A model generated the notes under the pieces. That model was not told where the DNA came from, ran no database searches, and saw nothing but the letters and a program-made list of their open reading frames with translations. A program made the translations under genes and the position numbers. Shown one piece after another: positions 32,706-45,000 of a stretch of DNA of 64,000 nt. The stretch is from Hygrophila difformis (Eukaryota > Streptophyta > Magnoliopsida > Lamiales > Acanthaceae). The stretch lies in the NCBI GenBank assembly GCA_030278955.1, contig JAOANR010000005.1:30123849-30187848 (forward strand), written 5' to 3'. How positions within the stretch are numbered: position 1 is the first letter of the stretch; each line of letters begins with the position of its first letter.

Positions 32706-34156
32706 ATGAGGAGGGACAGAAACTACCTTGGGAAGCTTTTCGAGTGCCTCTTCTATGGTCACATTGGCCTAATCACAGTCTTGGTGAGTTTCCTTACAAT
32801 CCGCCGCACGTTAACGGACGATCAGACGTATCATTTCTTGATAAAGATATGGTACCCTATTGCTCTCTCTTCAACAGTATTTGCTGCAATTGTTGGATTC
32901 ATATGGCAGTTGTGTACCAGCATTAGTCCTTCAAAAATGTTTCGGGCTACGTTCTATCTTAGCCCTCTTTTCACATGCGCCTTAGGCATTTTGCTAGTCT
33001 CCTTAGAAACTCCAGCGAGTTTAGTAATATCTGTAGTTGTGATGATTTCTGCCGTTCTGTTATCCCTCTACGCGTGCTGGGCCAGTTCAAGATTCGAGCA
33101 TTCATGTAAGATACTTGCAGCTTCGATAGCACACCGTCCTCCCAAAGTCAAGACAACGGTACTCTTATCCATGACTGTAGGTACACTTTATTCGTTTTTC
33201 TTGATGTCTGGCATTGGAGGAGCCACGACAACAAGAACCATGTTTGACATCCTGTTCATTTTTCTAATACTGGTGAGCTTAGCGTGGACGATGCAGATCA
33301 TCAAGAACGCGGTGCAAATCATGGTATCACATGTTAAATACATGCGATTTAGGTGTGGCCTCGACGTTGATTACAAGACAGTAGTACGAAATGCAGCGAA
33401 ACATTCAATTGGAAGTATATGCATTGGTTCAATTCTTGTGCCTCTTTTCACGGTGGTAAGGGGGTTAGGCCGGGCAGTGAACCTGGTTTCAGGGGATGTG
33501 GATGAGTTCATGTTCTCGTGCGCGGACTGTTGTTCGCGAATTGGAACGAGCATTATACAGTATGCAAATAGATGGGGGTTCGTCCACGTAGGTGTATACA
33601 ATAGAGGGATCGTGCAGGCATCGATGGTCACCTGGGAAACATTCAGGAGAGTCGGGATGGAAAAGGTGATCGATGCTGACCTCACGGGTTCGTTCTGCTT
33701 CTTGAGCGGGCTGGCATCGGGATCCATTTCCGGACTCGTGGGGGGCATCTTGGCATTATCTCTGCACAAGAGCTACACAGCAGAAGTTGCCCTGTACACA
33801 TTTTTGGCAGGATATTTCATGGTAATTCATGATATTTTTTCTACAGTTATAATTTAGATGGACGGATTTGGGGACGACTAATGAATGGATTTCAAATCCC
33901 GTCCTTTAATTATTTCTTTTTATAGGATTTAGGTGGATTTGAAATCATTTATCCAAATCCACTAGTAAATCCGAATCTCTGCATGGTCCTGACATGATTG
34001 ATGAATTCTCTTATGTTGCAGAATAGAGTGGCCATGGCATGGATACAATCAAGCGTATCAGCATACTACGTAGCTTATGCAGAAAATCCACAAGGCCCCG
34101 AATTCGACGCCACTATTCCGGATTACATCCACTATCTACAAAGATCAGCAGTATAG
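32706..34156 (+). CDS. Choline transporter-like protein (CTL/SLC44 family), two exons
   Basis: Exon 1 is 32706-33821, exon 2 is 34022-34156; the 200-bp intron has GT-AG ends (ATG|GTAATT, TTGCAG|AAT), phase 0. Product 416 residues with about ten hydrophobic membrane spans. Family motifs: FYGHIGLITVLVSFLTIR near the N-terminus, KYMRFRCG, SIGSICIGSILVP, GDVDEFMFSCADCCSRI, NRWGFVHVGVYNRGI, DLTGSFCFLSGLASG, then AMAWIQSSVSAYYVAYAENP in exon 2. These match plant plasma-membrane choline-transporter-like proteins. Relatives are often about 480 residues, so an upstream N-terminal exon may be missed; the ATG was chosen as the first in frame before the first membrane span. Family members move choline or related solutes; the substrate here is unproven. 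Confidence 0.9.
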
Positions 34157-34940
34157 AAATGTCTCATGCCCAATCTGTATTCGAACAACATTTCATTCAT
34201 TTTTTTTTTTTTTTTTTGAGCAAGTGTACAGAAGTAGAATGCATTTTGTAATAACTGAATCTGTAAATCATTCATAGGGAAAAATACAGTTTATTCTGAT
34301 CAGGATCGTCTATTCATTTAAAATATGGAGAGGGGATTGAATTATTGAATAGATCGCGGATGGACAGGGAATTGAACAGATGTGAAAATAAGATTATATA
34401 TATTGTTAAAATTTTGAACCCTACCGAAGAGGGCATGAAAAATACAGAGAAAGGAGGGAAAATAACAAAATACTAACAGTTTGTAGATTACACACAATCC
34501 TCAAGAATCAATAACAATAATTTATTGCAAGGACACGATATTGCCCGGGAAAACATAAAACACAGTGGAAAGTGAAAATAAAGAACATTACAATTATTAT
34601 GGGATTCAAAATCCATTCATCGCAGGCGTTTGTGTATATGTAAAATAAAGTTCGGCTTTCTTTACCTAGCTTGTTGCAATCACTCAATTTCCATAGTGAC
34701 ACAATTATCATCAATTCCAACCTGAGACCAATTTTCATAACTCTAATCTTTTCTCCAGGATGATTACTTTGATCCTGATACAAATCAATCTGGATTCTCG
34801 CGTCAATCAGATCAACCATCGTTTGTTAGCTTTTCGGCCCTATCACAGACTTTCTCCTTCGGTTTTCTTCCATTTCTCAGACAACCTTTCTCCATCCCCC
34901 GGCTACCTTTTATTGATAGGCGTGCTTAATTAATAAACCA
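34157..34940. other. 3' region of the CTL gene and intergenic sequence
   Basis: A T-tract at 34200-34217 follows the stop. A minus-strand frame (34508-34819, RIQIDLYQDQSNHPGEKIRV) is open, with a donor-like AG|GTAAAG near 34668, but matches no family I know; it is probably part of the leftward retroelement remnant. Otherwise nothing. Confidence 0.4.
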
Positions 34941-35192
34941 TTAGCTAGGAATCGTAACATTATAATGAAGATTTAATGAATCTTTGATCCAGCGGTCTTT
35001 TCGTTTGCCTTCCATTGATCCCATGCTGAAGAATAATACTTCTTCAAAACTTTGCATTAACTGGCATGGTTGCTCATCACCATCTTCATTAATTAAATGA
35101 TAAACCCCAATATGCATGGCCTCGCTAATAACGAACCGACCCTTCCATTTCGGAGGCCATTTGCCGAAGTCTTTATCAAGATGACTGGGCAC

Positions 35193-36025
35193 ATTGGCGG
35201 ACCCAGCCTTAGGCTGGGTAAGGCTCCATCCTACCTTCCAAATACAAAAACAATAAAAATACAATAATATACTACCTCCGTATTTGTATTTTTGATATTG
35301 GAATAGTTGACACTATTCATATACAAAGTTTCATTAATGTTTTATCATAGTTATATAAGTTAAACTATAGTCAAGTGAGATATTATTAGATTCATCTCGT
35401 CGTGTAGTTTTTAAATATTGCACTTTTAGAATTTTTACTTGTACCAAACTTGAGTTATTAATGGTTAAAAATATGCATTTTTTTGCGTAAAAAGTTGGAA
35501 TGTAATCAACTTTGTGATACGGAGGAAGTATATATTACTAATTAATTAGGACTTACACTGCAGCCCCATCCCATTTTCTCACAACTCATCCTAAACCTCA
35601 TTATATTTTATTTATATTTGTATTGTGGCTGTGGAGAGGTTATTCAATAATAAATGCTCTTCTCCCTCATATTTGGACTAGTACTAGTTTTTATGTTCTC
35701 GATTTTAGTTTAATAGTACTAGTTTTAATTTTTGGCAATGATTACAAATCTATCTATACACACTCCATCCCCTCTAACGGGTCTTGTTTACACGTCAAAA
35801 AGTCAAACATGACACATTAGCTTGGATGAAGAGAATAATTATTCTTTTTTAGTATATTGTAAGGGGAGTTAAAAAAAATTTCAAATTGTTACCACATGAA
35901 TTCAAGGACATCAAATAGATTGAAGTAATTGGTTGGAGCTTGGAGGTATAGACAAATTTTGTATACTTAAGGTTGAAGAAAATAAATTTCAGCTCTATAA
36001 ATAGAAAACTACTAGATCCGCCACT
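35193..36025. mobile_element. Mutator-like (MULE) non-autonomous element
   Basis: Inverted ends ATTGGCGGACCCAG / CTAGATCCGCCACT and a 10-bp duplication GACTGGGCAC / GACTGGGCAT (35183-35192, 36026-36035). It sits inside the gypsy integrase and carries a younger MITE (35272-35528). No transposase frame. Confidence 0.8.
35272..35528. mobile_element. Stowaway-like MITE nested in the MULE
   Basis: Inverted ends CTACCTCCGTAT / ATACGGAGGAAG, TA duplications on both sides, 257 bp. Confidence 0.88.
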
Positions 36026-36339
36026 GACTGGGCATATGTATCACCTTCCATATCAAGTCTTCAACCTCAAACTTCTGCTTCCGGAGCCGTCTGTTATACC
36101 ATTTCGCCCCTCTTTCCTTTTCTGCCTTTACCTTCTCACCTGCCTTCTCCGCGCATCGTCTATAATGACTAACTCATCCTTAGGAGAACTGCTCGACTGG
36201 CCATTGATCCTGCATCGTGGTTCGGCGACTGTGATTTCCGCTGGCAGAACATCGACCATTCCATACATGAGTTGGATTGGCGTGAAACGAGATCCAGTGA
36301 TATCCATTGCCCAGGATAACATTTTTCTTTTTTCTTTTT

Positions 36340-37130
36340 TTTTTTTTTTTGAGGAGAAACGACATAATATACCATATAAAACCTATATACAATATACTAG
36401 CAAAAGAATGCTAGATCCTTAAGAACAATATCAATATTCCCATTAGCCCACAAACTATCATTCGCAACCCCAAAAACAATCTACCACTTTATAATACACC
36501 AGAGAGGGGCAGTGATGTTCAATAATGGCAACCACATCGGCGATAACAACCGACGTTCATAGCAAGCGACCGGAAATTCAATTTCATTTTGCGAAACTCT
36601 GGTATGCAGGGGTCCCAAATGTAGCACAGCCCTTCCAAAACCCAACAGATCTACATCAAAGCACAACCGAATCTAACCAGCGTCTGATTATGGAGTCGAA
36701 ACAACCTGTGTGCGCTCATTCTCTAGAAAGTCTATATAGTAGTGTTCTCATGTAAAGATCAAAATGACATTCATAAACTAGCTTCATACACATGTCTACC
36801 CTGCACTTAAACAATGTTCACAGCATCAAATCAAAGGGACTTTGTATAGGCAGCACGGGACCTAGGCTAGAAAGTGGAGTATTCGTGGATTGTATATGGG
36901 GAATAGGGAAACAAAAAGAACTCAGCAAAATGAACCCAAGACATACTACAAAAATAATACGAAGATCGAATCGCTCTCTCTCAATTCTCGAACCAATCTA
37001 CCTAGAAGCTTACTGATAGTGACAGCCCCTTCAACAGGAGTCAAGACTCGCATCTTCCTACTCCTTGTTAAGAAGTTGATTCTTTTTTTTTTTTTTTTTC
37101 TTCTTTTTCTTTCTTCTTTATATATTCTCT

Positions 37131-37162
<32 letters not shown>

Positions 37163-37173
37163 CTATTTTCTCT

Positions 37174-37212
<39 letters not shown>

Positions 37213-37434
37213 CTTTTCTATTTCTGAGAATTCCTGCATGATGACCATTGCTCATTCTAGCAAGCTTCTGGGAGATACCCAACACCACTGACTGAATAGG
37301 AAGAAACAAAGCATCATCAAATCTCTCAAGATATCATTCAATTTCCCAATCGAGACAGCCAACCAAGCTTGAGCCTGATTTATACTCAACCTCACACTAT
37401 CTGAAGCATACTATTACCCTTAGGAAAACAACTA
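36340..37434. other. Unassigned sequence with long T and T/C tracts
   Basis: Bounded at the left by a T-run (36333-36350), which could be the poly(A) tail of a leftward retroposon. The middle (36480-36760) has open minus-strand frames without recognisable motifs. 37079-37225 is almost pure T with scattered C, including runs of over 15 and over 30 T; frames over it encode only poly-Phe or poly-Lys. 37240-37430 may still be retroelement sequence. Confidence 0.4.
37079..37225. repeat. Polypyrimidine (T-rich) tract
   Basis: Several uninterrupted T runs joined by TTCTT-type sequence. Length may be unreliable in the assembly. Confidence 0.9.
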
Positions 37435-37921
37435 CTCCCTCCGTCCCACGAAATTTGGCCACTATTCCTTTTCGGGGTGTCCCACGAAATTTGGCCACTT
37501 TCCATTTTTAGATAAATTAAAATGATATAAGTTTGATTAGAATTTTAATTATTGTCAAATTACATTAAAAGTATTCACTTTTACTACTCTGCACAAATTC
37601 CAATACACTTTTACTTTTCTATCCAAAGTCCCTAGCATTTCTTTAATTCATAATATTTTAAAATTGGTACAAATAAAAATTATATAAAATAGTATATATT
37701 ATGAAACTACACGATTAGACGATTCTAACAAGATCAAACTTGAATATTTTTCTCTAATTGTATCATTACATAATATTAAGTCAAAGTTAAACAATAAACA
37801 ATATTAAAATTCATTAGAATCTTAAACACAAAATACCTACACCACTTTTTAACTACTAAACCCCACTACCTAAATTACCGTGCCCAAAAGAAAGTAGTCA
37901 TATTTCGCGGGACGGAGGGAG
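37435..37921. mobile_element. Stowaway-like MITE, 487 bp
   Basis: Inverted ends CTCCCTCCGTCCCACGAAAT / ATTTCGCGGGACGGAGGGAG with TA on both sides (37433-37434, 37922-37923). The left end also repeats GTCCCACGAAATTTGGCCACT twice (about 37444 and 37479). Confidence 0.92.
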
Positions 37922-38460
37922 TATCATATTGCCACTCATAGATCATATGTCGTATGAGGCTGTATAGGCCCAACCTGACCTTACCAGTGATTAGAAGACT
38001 GTATTTCTAAGCCAATAGAGGTTCAGGAAGCAACATTAAAGCAAAGCAGCAGGATGAAAACAACTGGGTTCAATCATGGCTCACTGTGGTTAATCCTCAG
38101 TTGGCAGTTGTAAGAGGGGGCCATGCTTCTAGGATTCATACATCCCTTAGCATATTCTTCGCAATCCTTAGCCATTGAAGGCTAGCTCGTAATATCCAAG
38201 TCGGAGAATGGGCCATTTCATGCTGCAACCCGCTTGGTGTGCTTCACAAATTCCCTCGTGTAACTCGGCCATGACTTTCTTTGCGTCTATCACCATGGAC
38301 GCACCGCAGCATTAGGCCGTTGAGTGCCTTTTTAAACAACCATCCTCCAATCATTGAGTAGAATGCCACAACCTTTTTCTTTGCATTGTGCCAAATGGGT
38401 CTTCTAGGGCCCTGACGATTGGGATTCTCCAATCATTGGAATCGTTCAGGGCCAAGACCG

Positions 38461-39289
38461 GACAGATTTTGGTCTTTCTTCCCCTCATTATCTTGTATCT
38501 AGAAGCCTGTTGGGCAAAAAAAGTATAAAATACTACTCTACATTTTTCTTAAAAAAAAAAGCAATTTCTTTTGATAGTTTTCTTAAAAAAAAGCAATTTC
38601 TTTTGATAGTTTTTTTTTTTTTTTAATTAAATCTATTTTTTCTGATTGTACTTTGGATCCGGAAGAAGAAGGTTCAATGAATCCGATACTATTAAAAGAT
38701 TTTAAAATTGACTTGATATTATAACTAAATAAAATTAAAATAATTTTAATGCTCATTATATCTTACAATGAGCTACTTAACATTATTTTTTAGATTAATT
38801 GATGTTAAACTTTAAAAAGAATGCTTTACAAAATTGAACTAAGTCATTTTAGATTTGTTTTAAAAATATTTTTAATTTTAAAATTACATAATATATTTAG
38901 TTTCGGACAAATAATAACATTACATAATTACAAATTAAATTTATTAATTAGTTCAAAAAAAACTGCGGGCTAGCCCGCATAGTCCGCAATTCACAGGTGG
39001 GTTGGGTTGGGCTGGCGTAATTCCAAACCAACCTGCGAATTGCGGGCCAGCCTGTCTAAACCCGCGAAATAGTAGGCTGAAGGGGGTTTGGCTCGTGCCC
39101 GTCTTGACACCTCTAAACAAATCTATACAAGACATGTTATACTTAAACTAGCTATGTTATGAATTTGCATTTGATAATTGTATCGCCAAGATTACAACAT
39201 TTAGATATTGAATTTCATTTATTATGTACATATAAAAAATGTTGAGCTCTAGTATAAGGGATTTCAAAGTAACATTGAAGGAGAAAAAG
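38461..39289. other. A+T-rich spacer with a hAT-like end
   Basis: A 30-bp segment (CTTAAAAAAAA..GCAATTTCTTTTGATAGTTT) is duplicated at 38546-38613. 38955-39115 contains GGGTTGGGTTGGGCTGGC and ends CTTGACACCTCTA, a terminus typical of hAT MITEs; the matching left end was not found. No gene. Confidence 0.5.
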
Positions 39290-40945
39290 TATTGATTATG
39301 GTGATGGATATTGACTCTGCGGCAGTTAACTCCCCCCATGCTCTTCGATACGCCAACCGCCAGAACCGCCTGATTCTGGTGACGGTTCTCCGCCTCCTCG
39401 GCCGTCGTTTCGGGACATTATTCTCTGTAACTCTACATCCTCTTCGGCCCCGTCTATTCCGTCTGGTCCACTGTCGTCCATGGTGACTACCTCCACTGTT
39501 GGGGGTAATCCTTTGTTACCTGCTGTTCTCTTCAATGAGAAAGCAATGACTCTTTTGTGTCAACCATTCCAGGATGCACTTGTTGTCAAGGTTATGGGGA
39601 AGAGATTTAACTTGGCGTTTCTTCAGGAACGACTGAAACACCTCTGGCAACCTAAAGGCCATATGTTGTTAACTGATGCAGTCAAAGGGTTCTTCTTTGC
39701 TAAGTTTGATAATGATGTGGATAGGGAATATGCATTGTGTTAGGAATGGACGGAGGCAGCAACACAATAACGTCGAGTCGAGATAGGATCTCTTCCCGCA
39801 AGACGTTTATGCCCCGGTAGTGCTCCGGCAACGGCAGAACGTCCCCAAAGGTAAAACGACGATTGCCTCGACGTAGCAGCACCGCAGACGTCGACGGCCG
39901 ACAAACAGGGCAGAGAGCTGAGAGAGTCGGGAGGAGAGAATGTGGTGTATGCAGAAGAATGCAGAAAATTGTGTATTCTTCTAAGCCTGACGCTGCTGCC
40001 ATTTATAGGCGTTGGACGAGACGAAACCGCCGACGAGTATTGATGGGGCAGTTTCAACTCGAATTCAAATAGTTTTCAACAGTTGTTTCAGCTGAAATGG
40101 TATTCAACAACTGTTGAAATCAAAGTGGGCTTCAACTTGGCATGGGCCCGACAAATAAACTTTGTCTAAAAAATTAGACAGGCCCAAAGCCCAATTACCA
40201 AGATCCAAGTCCAAGTCCAAGTCCAAGTCCGCGGGCGCGGGCGCGGCGCGGCGCGGCTCGGCTCGGGACGGGACGGGCGCGCGCGTGTGGGCTTCCCCCG
40301 CACTTGACCAACCTGCATTAGTTTAATTGATTCTAACACGCAGAACAATATAAACTAATTCAACTCCCACTGCCTAAGCAATGTGGGACGCGCTACCTTT
40401 ACCCACTCTTTAACAACCATTTAAACACAAGCGTTTCAACTAGCCGCATTCAATGACCCACTTCGACCACTTATTTCTCACTCACCCGACAACAGTTTTG
40501 AGAAAATAAATACACTACGACAATCTACGCGAAATGTAGAATTCGTATACGCTATTTAATTAATCCAAATTAAATATCGTCTTTACGCAAAAAGGAGCTC
40601 AAAACCCCCTTTTTCCAACACATTGTATGGTGGTCCGTGGTCTATTTTGGATTATCATCTTGTTGTTACTCCTTGGTCTTCTGACTTTCTTCGGCCAGAT
40701 AAGGATATGGTTAAGACGTCAGTTTGGGTCCATTTTTCCGGTCTCAACCCTGTCTTCTTTACGGAAGAAGCACTCATGATTATTGGACGTCTGGTTGTTC
40801 GTCCAATTAAGGTTGATGGTACTTCTAAAGATATGAAGCGTTGCCAATTTGCTCGGGTTTGTGTTGAGATTGATCTCACTAAGACAATCAGTGGTAAAGT
40901 TCTTGTAAATGATGATTAGCAGTTGGTCTCCTATGAGCCATTTCA
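39290..40945 (+). pseudogene. LINE ORF1 (DUF4283) fragment split by a solo LTR
   Basis: Plus-strand relative of the LINE ORF1 at 23554-25063. An ATG near 39303 opens MDIDSAAVNSPHALRY; after a frameshift the frame runs PLLPAVLFNEKAMTLLCQPF, QDALVVKVMGKRFNL, GFFFAKFDNDVDREYAL. After the inserted LTR (39738-40620) it resumes YGGPWSILDYHLVVTPW, VWVHFSGLNPVFF and CVEIDLTKTISGKVLVND. Only the ORF1 N-terminal half is present; no endonuclease or RT follows. Confidence 0.87.
39738..40620 (-). mobile_element. Solo LTR (883 bp), probably copia-type
   Basis: Starts TGTTAGGAATGG, ends TTTTTCCAACA, flanked by CATTG on both sides (39733-39737, 40621-40625). On the minus strand a TATAAAT box (40007-40001) precedes a C/T-rich leader, so transcription would run leftward. 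A GC-rich run with CAAGTC, GCGGGC, GCGGC and GGCTC short repeats lies at 40203-40290. No internal region remains. Confidence 0.9.
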
Positions 40946-42026
40946 AAGAAGATACCATATTTTTTTATTGGTGGGATTTTTTTAACATGACTCATATTTT
41001 CTTTAATCTTAATAAAAAAATAATAAACTTGGCCACTATCTAAAGTTATAAATAGAGTACACATATCTTGTATTTTAACCTAGTGTCTTAGCGGAAGCAT
41101 GAATGACAAAGTGCAATAAAACTCCAACGGAATTTCAATCTTCGGTTCTCTAAGAAGTCAAGAAGTGAGTAAGTTTTGATTTTCGATTTTATTCTTTTTT
41201 TTTTTCTTGTCTAGACTTTGGTTTATGAAATTTTCAAGAATAGTGTTGTTCGCCACTATCTATTTTTATATGTTTACTATTGTTTAATTTTTTTTGATTT
41301 TGTACTAATTTAATTATTTGATTTTGTATTCCGCCACAACTAAATTCATTCAAAATTTGTGTATGAAACCGTGTTGTACTGATTGTTTTATTCAAAAATT
41401 GTGTATGAAATCTACTGTTATATTTAATGTAATACTTTGATTTTGTAATTTTATGGATTATAATTGAAATATTTTATCATGTTTAGGATAAAATTAAAAG
41501 ATATTTTTGTAAAAGTTGAAAACGAAAAGATTTTACAACAGTTTCAAGTGATGACGATTCGTAGATTACAATTGTCGCCCCTAGTTTAAAAAAATATTTA
41601 TAATGAATTTTTTTAATATGATATTATCTTTTCTTATTTTTTATGTTGTGAGAAAAAAAAAATTTATATTAAAATTCGCCCCCCATCTCTAACCTTCTGC
41701 GTCCGCCACTGCCTGCTACTATCACATAACCATCTCAAGGCGGAAGGCCTACCCACACGTGGGCGCGGCTGATGACTACACACTCAACTAACTCTCCCGC
41801 AGTAGTTGTTGTGTCATAAAAGCATTATCGGTTGGTACTTCCTTTTACAGTTGTACATTTGTTCCTGTACTAACTCCCCGCCTCCTCTGCCCTTTTACAA
41901 CCATTTTTCCTTCTCTCACTGATACTAATAGAAGCCACTGCTTCCCTCAATCCAACTTCCAACCTCCCACAAATCCAACTCCCAAATACTACTCCCCAAA
42001 AATACTAATAATCCCCAAACAAACAA
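40946..42026 (+). promoter_or_regulatory. Upstream region of the GT14 gene
   Basis: 40946-41715 is A+T-rich and ends in CTGCGTCCGCCACTG (about 41697-41711), a Mutator-like MITE terminus without a visible partner. The 300 bp before the ATG are C/T-rich (CTTCTCTCACTG, CCTCCCACAAATCC), like a plant 5' leader. No confident TATA box was placed. Confidence 0.4.
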
Positions 42027-45000
42027 ATGGCACTGATGAAACTCTTGTTCCTTTCATTCATCATCCTCACTTCCTCCCTCCTCTTCTACAATAAGACTAA
42101 TCCCACCAATCAGTCAGACCCCATCATCCCCATTTTCACCCCTACTTCCAAATCCCTCATCCTCCCCCACCGCCACACAAACACTACCCACCCTACTTTC
42201 GCCTATCTTATCTCCGCCTCCGTCGGCGACACCATGAAGCTCAAACGCCTCCTCCTCGCCCTCTACCATCCCACCAACCACTACTTGATCCACCTCGACG
42301 CCGCCGCCCCGCCGCCCGACCACCAGGAAATCGCCCGATTCGTCTCCGGCAACGCCGTCTTCGCCGAGGTCGGGAATGTCTGGATCGTGGAGAAGGCTAA
42401 TTTGGTCACCTACAGAGGCCCCACCATGCTCGCCACCACCCTGCACGCCATGGCAGTGCTTCTCAGAACTGCTTATTGGGATTGGTTCATTAATCTCAGC
42501 GCATCTGATTACCCCTTGATCACGCAAGATGGTACTGTGTTCTTGTAGTATTTGTGAGTCGCCCACCCCCCCTTCGAAAGTTTTCAATTTCGCCTTTTTA
42601 TTACCCACAATTATCTTGTCTCTCAAAGATTGGATTCTCATTCGCTGTTTTCGCAGATCTGATTTATGCCTTCTCCGACTTGCCTAAAGATCTCAACTTT
42701 GTGCAGCACACAAGCCAATTGGGTTGGAAAATGTAATTTGAATTTGGATTTTTGGATATTTGGAGATTTATGTATGTATAAATGATGTGATTTTGATCAT
42801 TTTTTGGGGATGTTTTTTGCAGGAACAAAAGGGGGAAGCCGATTATAATAGACCCAGGTTTGTACAGTATGAATAAATCTGAGATCGGATGGGTGATCAA
42901 GCAAAGAACTTTGCCCACCGCCTTCAAGCTTTATACAGGTTTTGCTTTCTTTTTCTTTTTGATATTGCTTTGAATAAATTCCTTGCGTTCTTTGTATGCC
43001 TTTTCTTTTTTTCCTTTAATAAATTTGTAGTACTAGTGTTATTTTTATTATTCATTCTTATTTAGTAGTACTAGTTTTTAAAAAATAAGAAAGTACAGTA
43101 TTTGACAAATGTTATTGTTTTAGATATTTATTATATTTTTTTTAATATTGCTTTTGAGATCTCATCATAGATGCTAGTGTATTTCTAAATATTTCTTATC
43201 AAATAGTAATTTATTTATTTTTTGGTTAGAAATAGTACTTTAATTGAAAGGGTAAAAATAAAAATTTATTAATTAATTATGCTTTTATTATTTAATTTGA
43301 ATTGGAAAAGACATTTAATAAATATATGGAGTAATAAATTCGTAGTAGTATTGTTTGTGGCTGGTGTCGGTGGAATATAAACTGGAAAGTGGGAGCTCGC
43401 CTAATTCTAGCCACATGTGGAATTCTGAGAAGAATGCCCCACAAGAATTAAGGGCTCAAAGTGTAATGCACATCTATCTTCATATAAATGCTACTGGTAT
43501 AATATTCGCTATATTTTATTTTCTATGAATTTGCAATATTTAATAGTATATGACATGCAATCCAATGTACTTCTTATATTTTTAATAATTGATAACTCAC
43601 GTTGTATACAAATGAAAATTAAAATTTTAATATTCTAAAATTATAAGATAAGATGATTCCAACAAAATCCCACTTCACAATATTTTTTCTTCTACTACTG
43701 TATAAACATTGGCATTGATCGTGTTTAGAAACAATGTTGCAAAAAAGATAAAGGAAGATTCAACAAGGAAATTAAAAGAGATAAGGGAAGCCACCATAAT
43801 AAGACAACATGTTTAGGGGTAAGAAATCAATATCTAAAATGAAGACCAAACCTGTAAACATTCGAGTTTACGGTGTTTCTTATAATTTGGATCACTTCCA
43901 AATTCAAAAGGACAATTAACCACAAGGGTTAATCACGAAGGTTGAGAGCTTCATACCCTCAGCAGTGCATTCCTTTGAAAGGAGAAAGTGTTTAACAAGC
44001 CAAAAGATTCCTAACAAAGTGAGGGGATGACATATATAGGTCCCCCAAAAACTAAGCTGAAAACGTGAAAAAGCAAAAATCCGAGTTGGGTAGCTGTTGA
44101 TCTGAGCTACAAAAGCGGATCCGAATGGGTAGTTCGGGTTGGATGTGAGGGATCCGAGATGGTGTGATCCGAAATGGAGGTGGTTCCGAGTTGTGAAGGA
44201 GATCCGAGCTGGGGAGGCGGGTCCTACCAACTTGAGAGATGTCTTGTGATTCGGATCCTAATAGGAGCTGGGTTCGAATGAGGTCTGGAGCCGGAGTTGT
44301 GATTCGGATCTAAGTGTGACGGATCTAATGAGGGGTTCGAGTAGAATGGGATCGGAGTTGGGTTGGCAATTCGAATCCCTAGCTGAAGATCAGGGATCAG
44401 GGCGGTTGGCTGCGGAAAGAGAGAGAGATCCAAATGAGGGGACTGGATCCGAATGGCAATGCGATTCGGATCTGATGGCCAGGTCGGATCTGACAACCCT
44501 TTTCTTCCTTTTCCCTTTAATTTTTTTATGATGCCTTGGTTGATCCGGCCATCCATGGCATTCGTGAATCAAAGTTGAATATCGAGTAGTGTCAAAAAGC
44601 TAAACGTTTCACATTCACAAAAGCAAAAGCAGAGGTATGATTACCTATTTCGAAGTGGTAGTGCATAATTATTCTAAAAATTTTAAGATGTTAATATATG
44701 GGTCTGTTTTATTCATACAATTTTTGACATGAATTAATCGACTATGCCGAAACTGGGTCTTTATCGGACTGACACAGTTCTAAGTTGACCATTTAATTAT
44801 ATGCGATGGTACTGCAATATCTTGGAGATCCACGAAACAAACATTGACAGCCACCTCATTAAATCATACTGAAATTATAGCAATAAATGCGATTAATGAA
44901 TGGATAGGAAAATTTGTAAGGATTTGACTCATCTTTGTACATCCACGATGACCTAGGTGATCAAGCCAGATCATATATTCATTGGGAACAATAGACAGAT

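Larger units (their letters stand above)
34941..38460 (-). pseudogene. Ty3/gypsy pol (integrase region) remnant, Tat/Athila-like style, heavily interrupted
   Basis: Reading leftward: 38460-38060 gives VMAELHEGICEAHQAGC, KWPILRLGYYE and, after stops, KHGPLLQLP, equivalent to the integrase zinc region with CQxCQxHGP. 36330-36026 gives RFTPIQLMYGMVDVLPAEI and KWYNRRLRKQKFEVEDLIW. 35192-34980 gives DKDFGKWPPKWKGRFVISE and GVYHLINEDGDE, the integrase C-terminal segment. The last two were once contiguous: the split is a MULE insertion with target duplication. Between 36340 and 37924 lie other sequences and a MITE. Stops and frameshifts throughout; not functional. Confidence 0.75.

Noticed and set aside
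33371..33769. 132-codon minus-strand frame
   Set aside because: Shadow of the CTL membrane protein exon on the other strand.
36890..37291. Frames of poly-Phe/Leu or poly-Lys/Arg
   Set aside because: They are translations of the T-rich tract at 37079-37225.
42114..42641. 175-codon minus-strand frame
   Set aside because: Shadow of GT14 exon 1, which has family motifs and correct splicing.
44224..44556. Pro/Ser/Arg-rich frames on both strands
   Set aside because: They arise from GGATCCGA repeats in an LTR-like block; no conserved motif.
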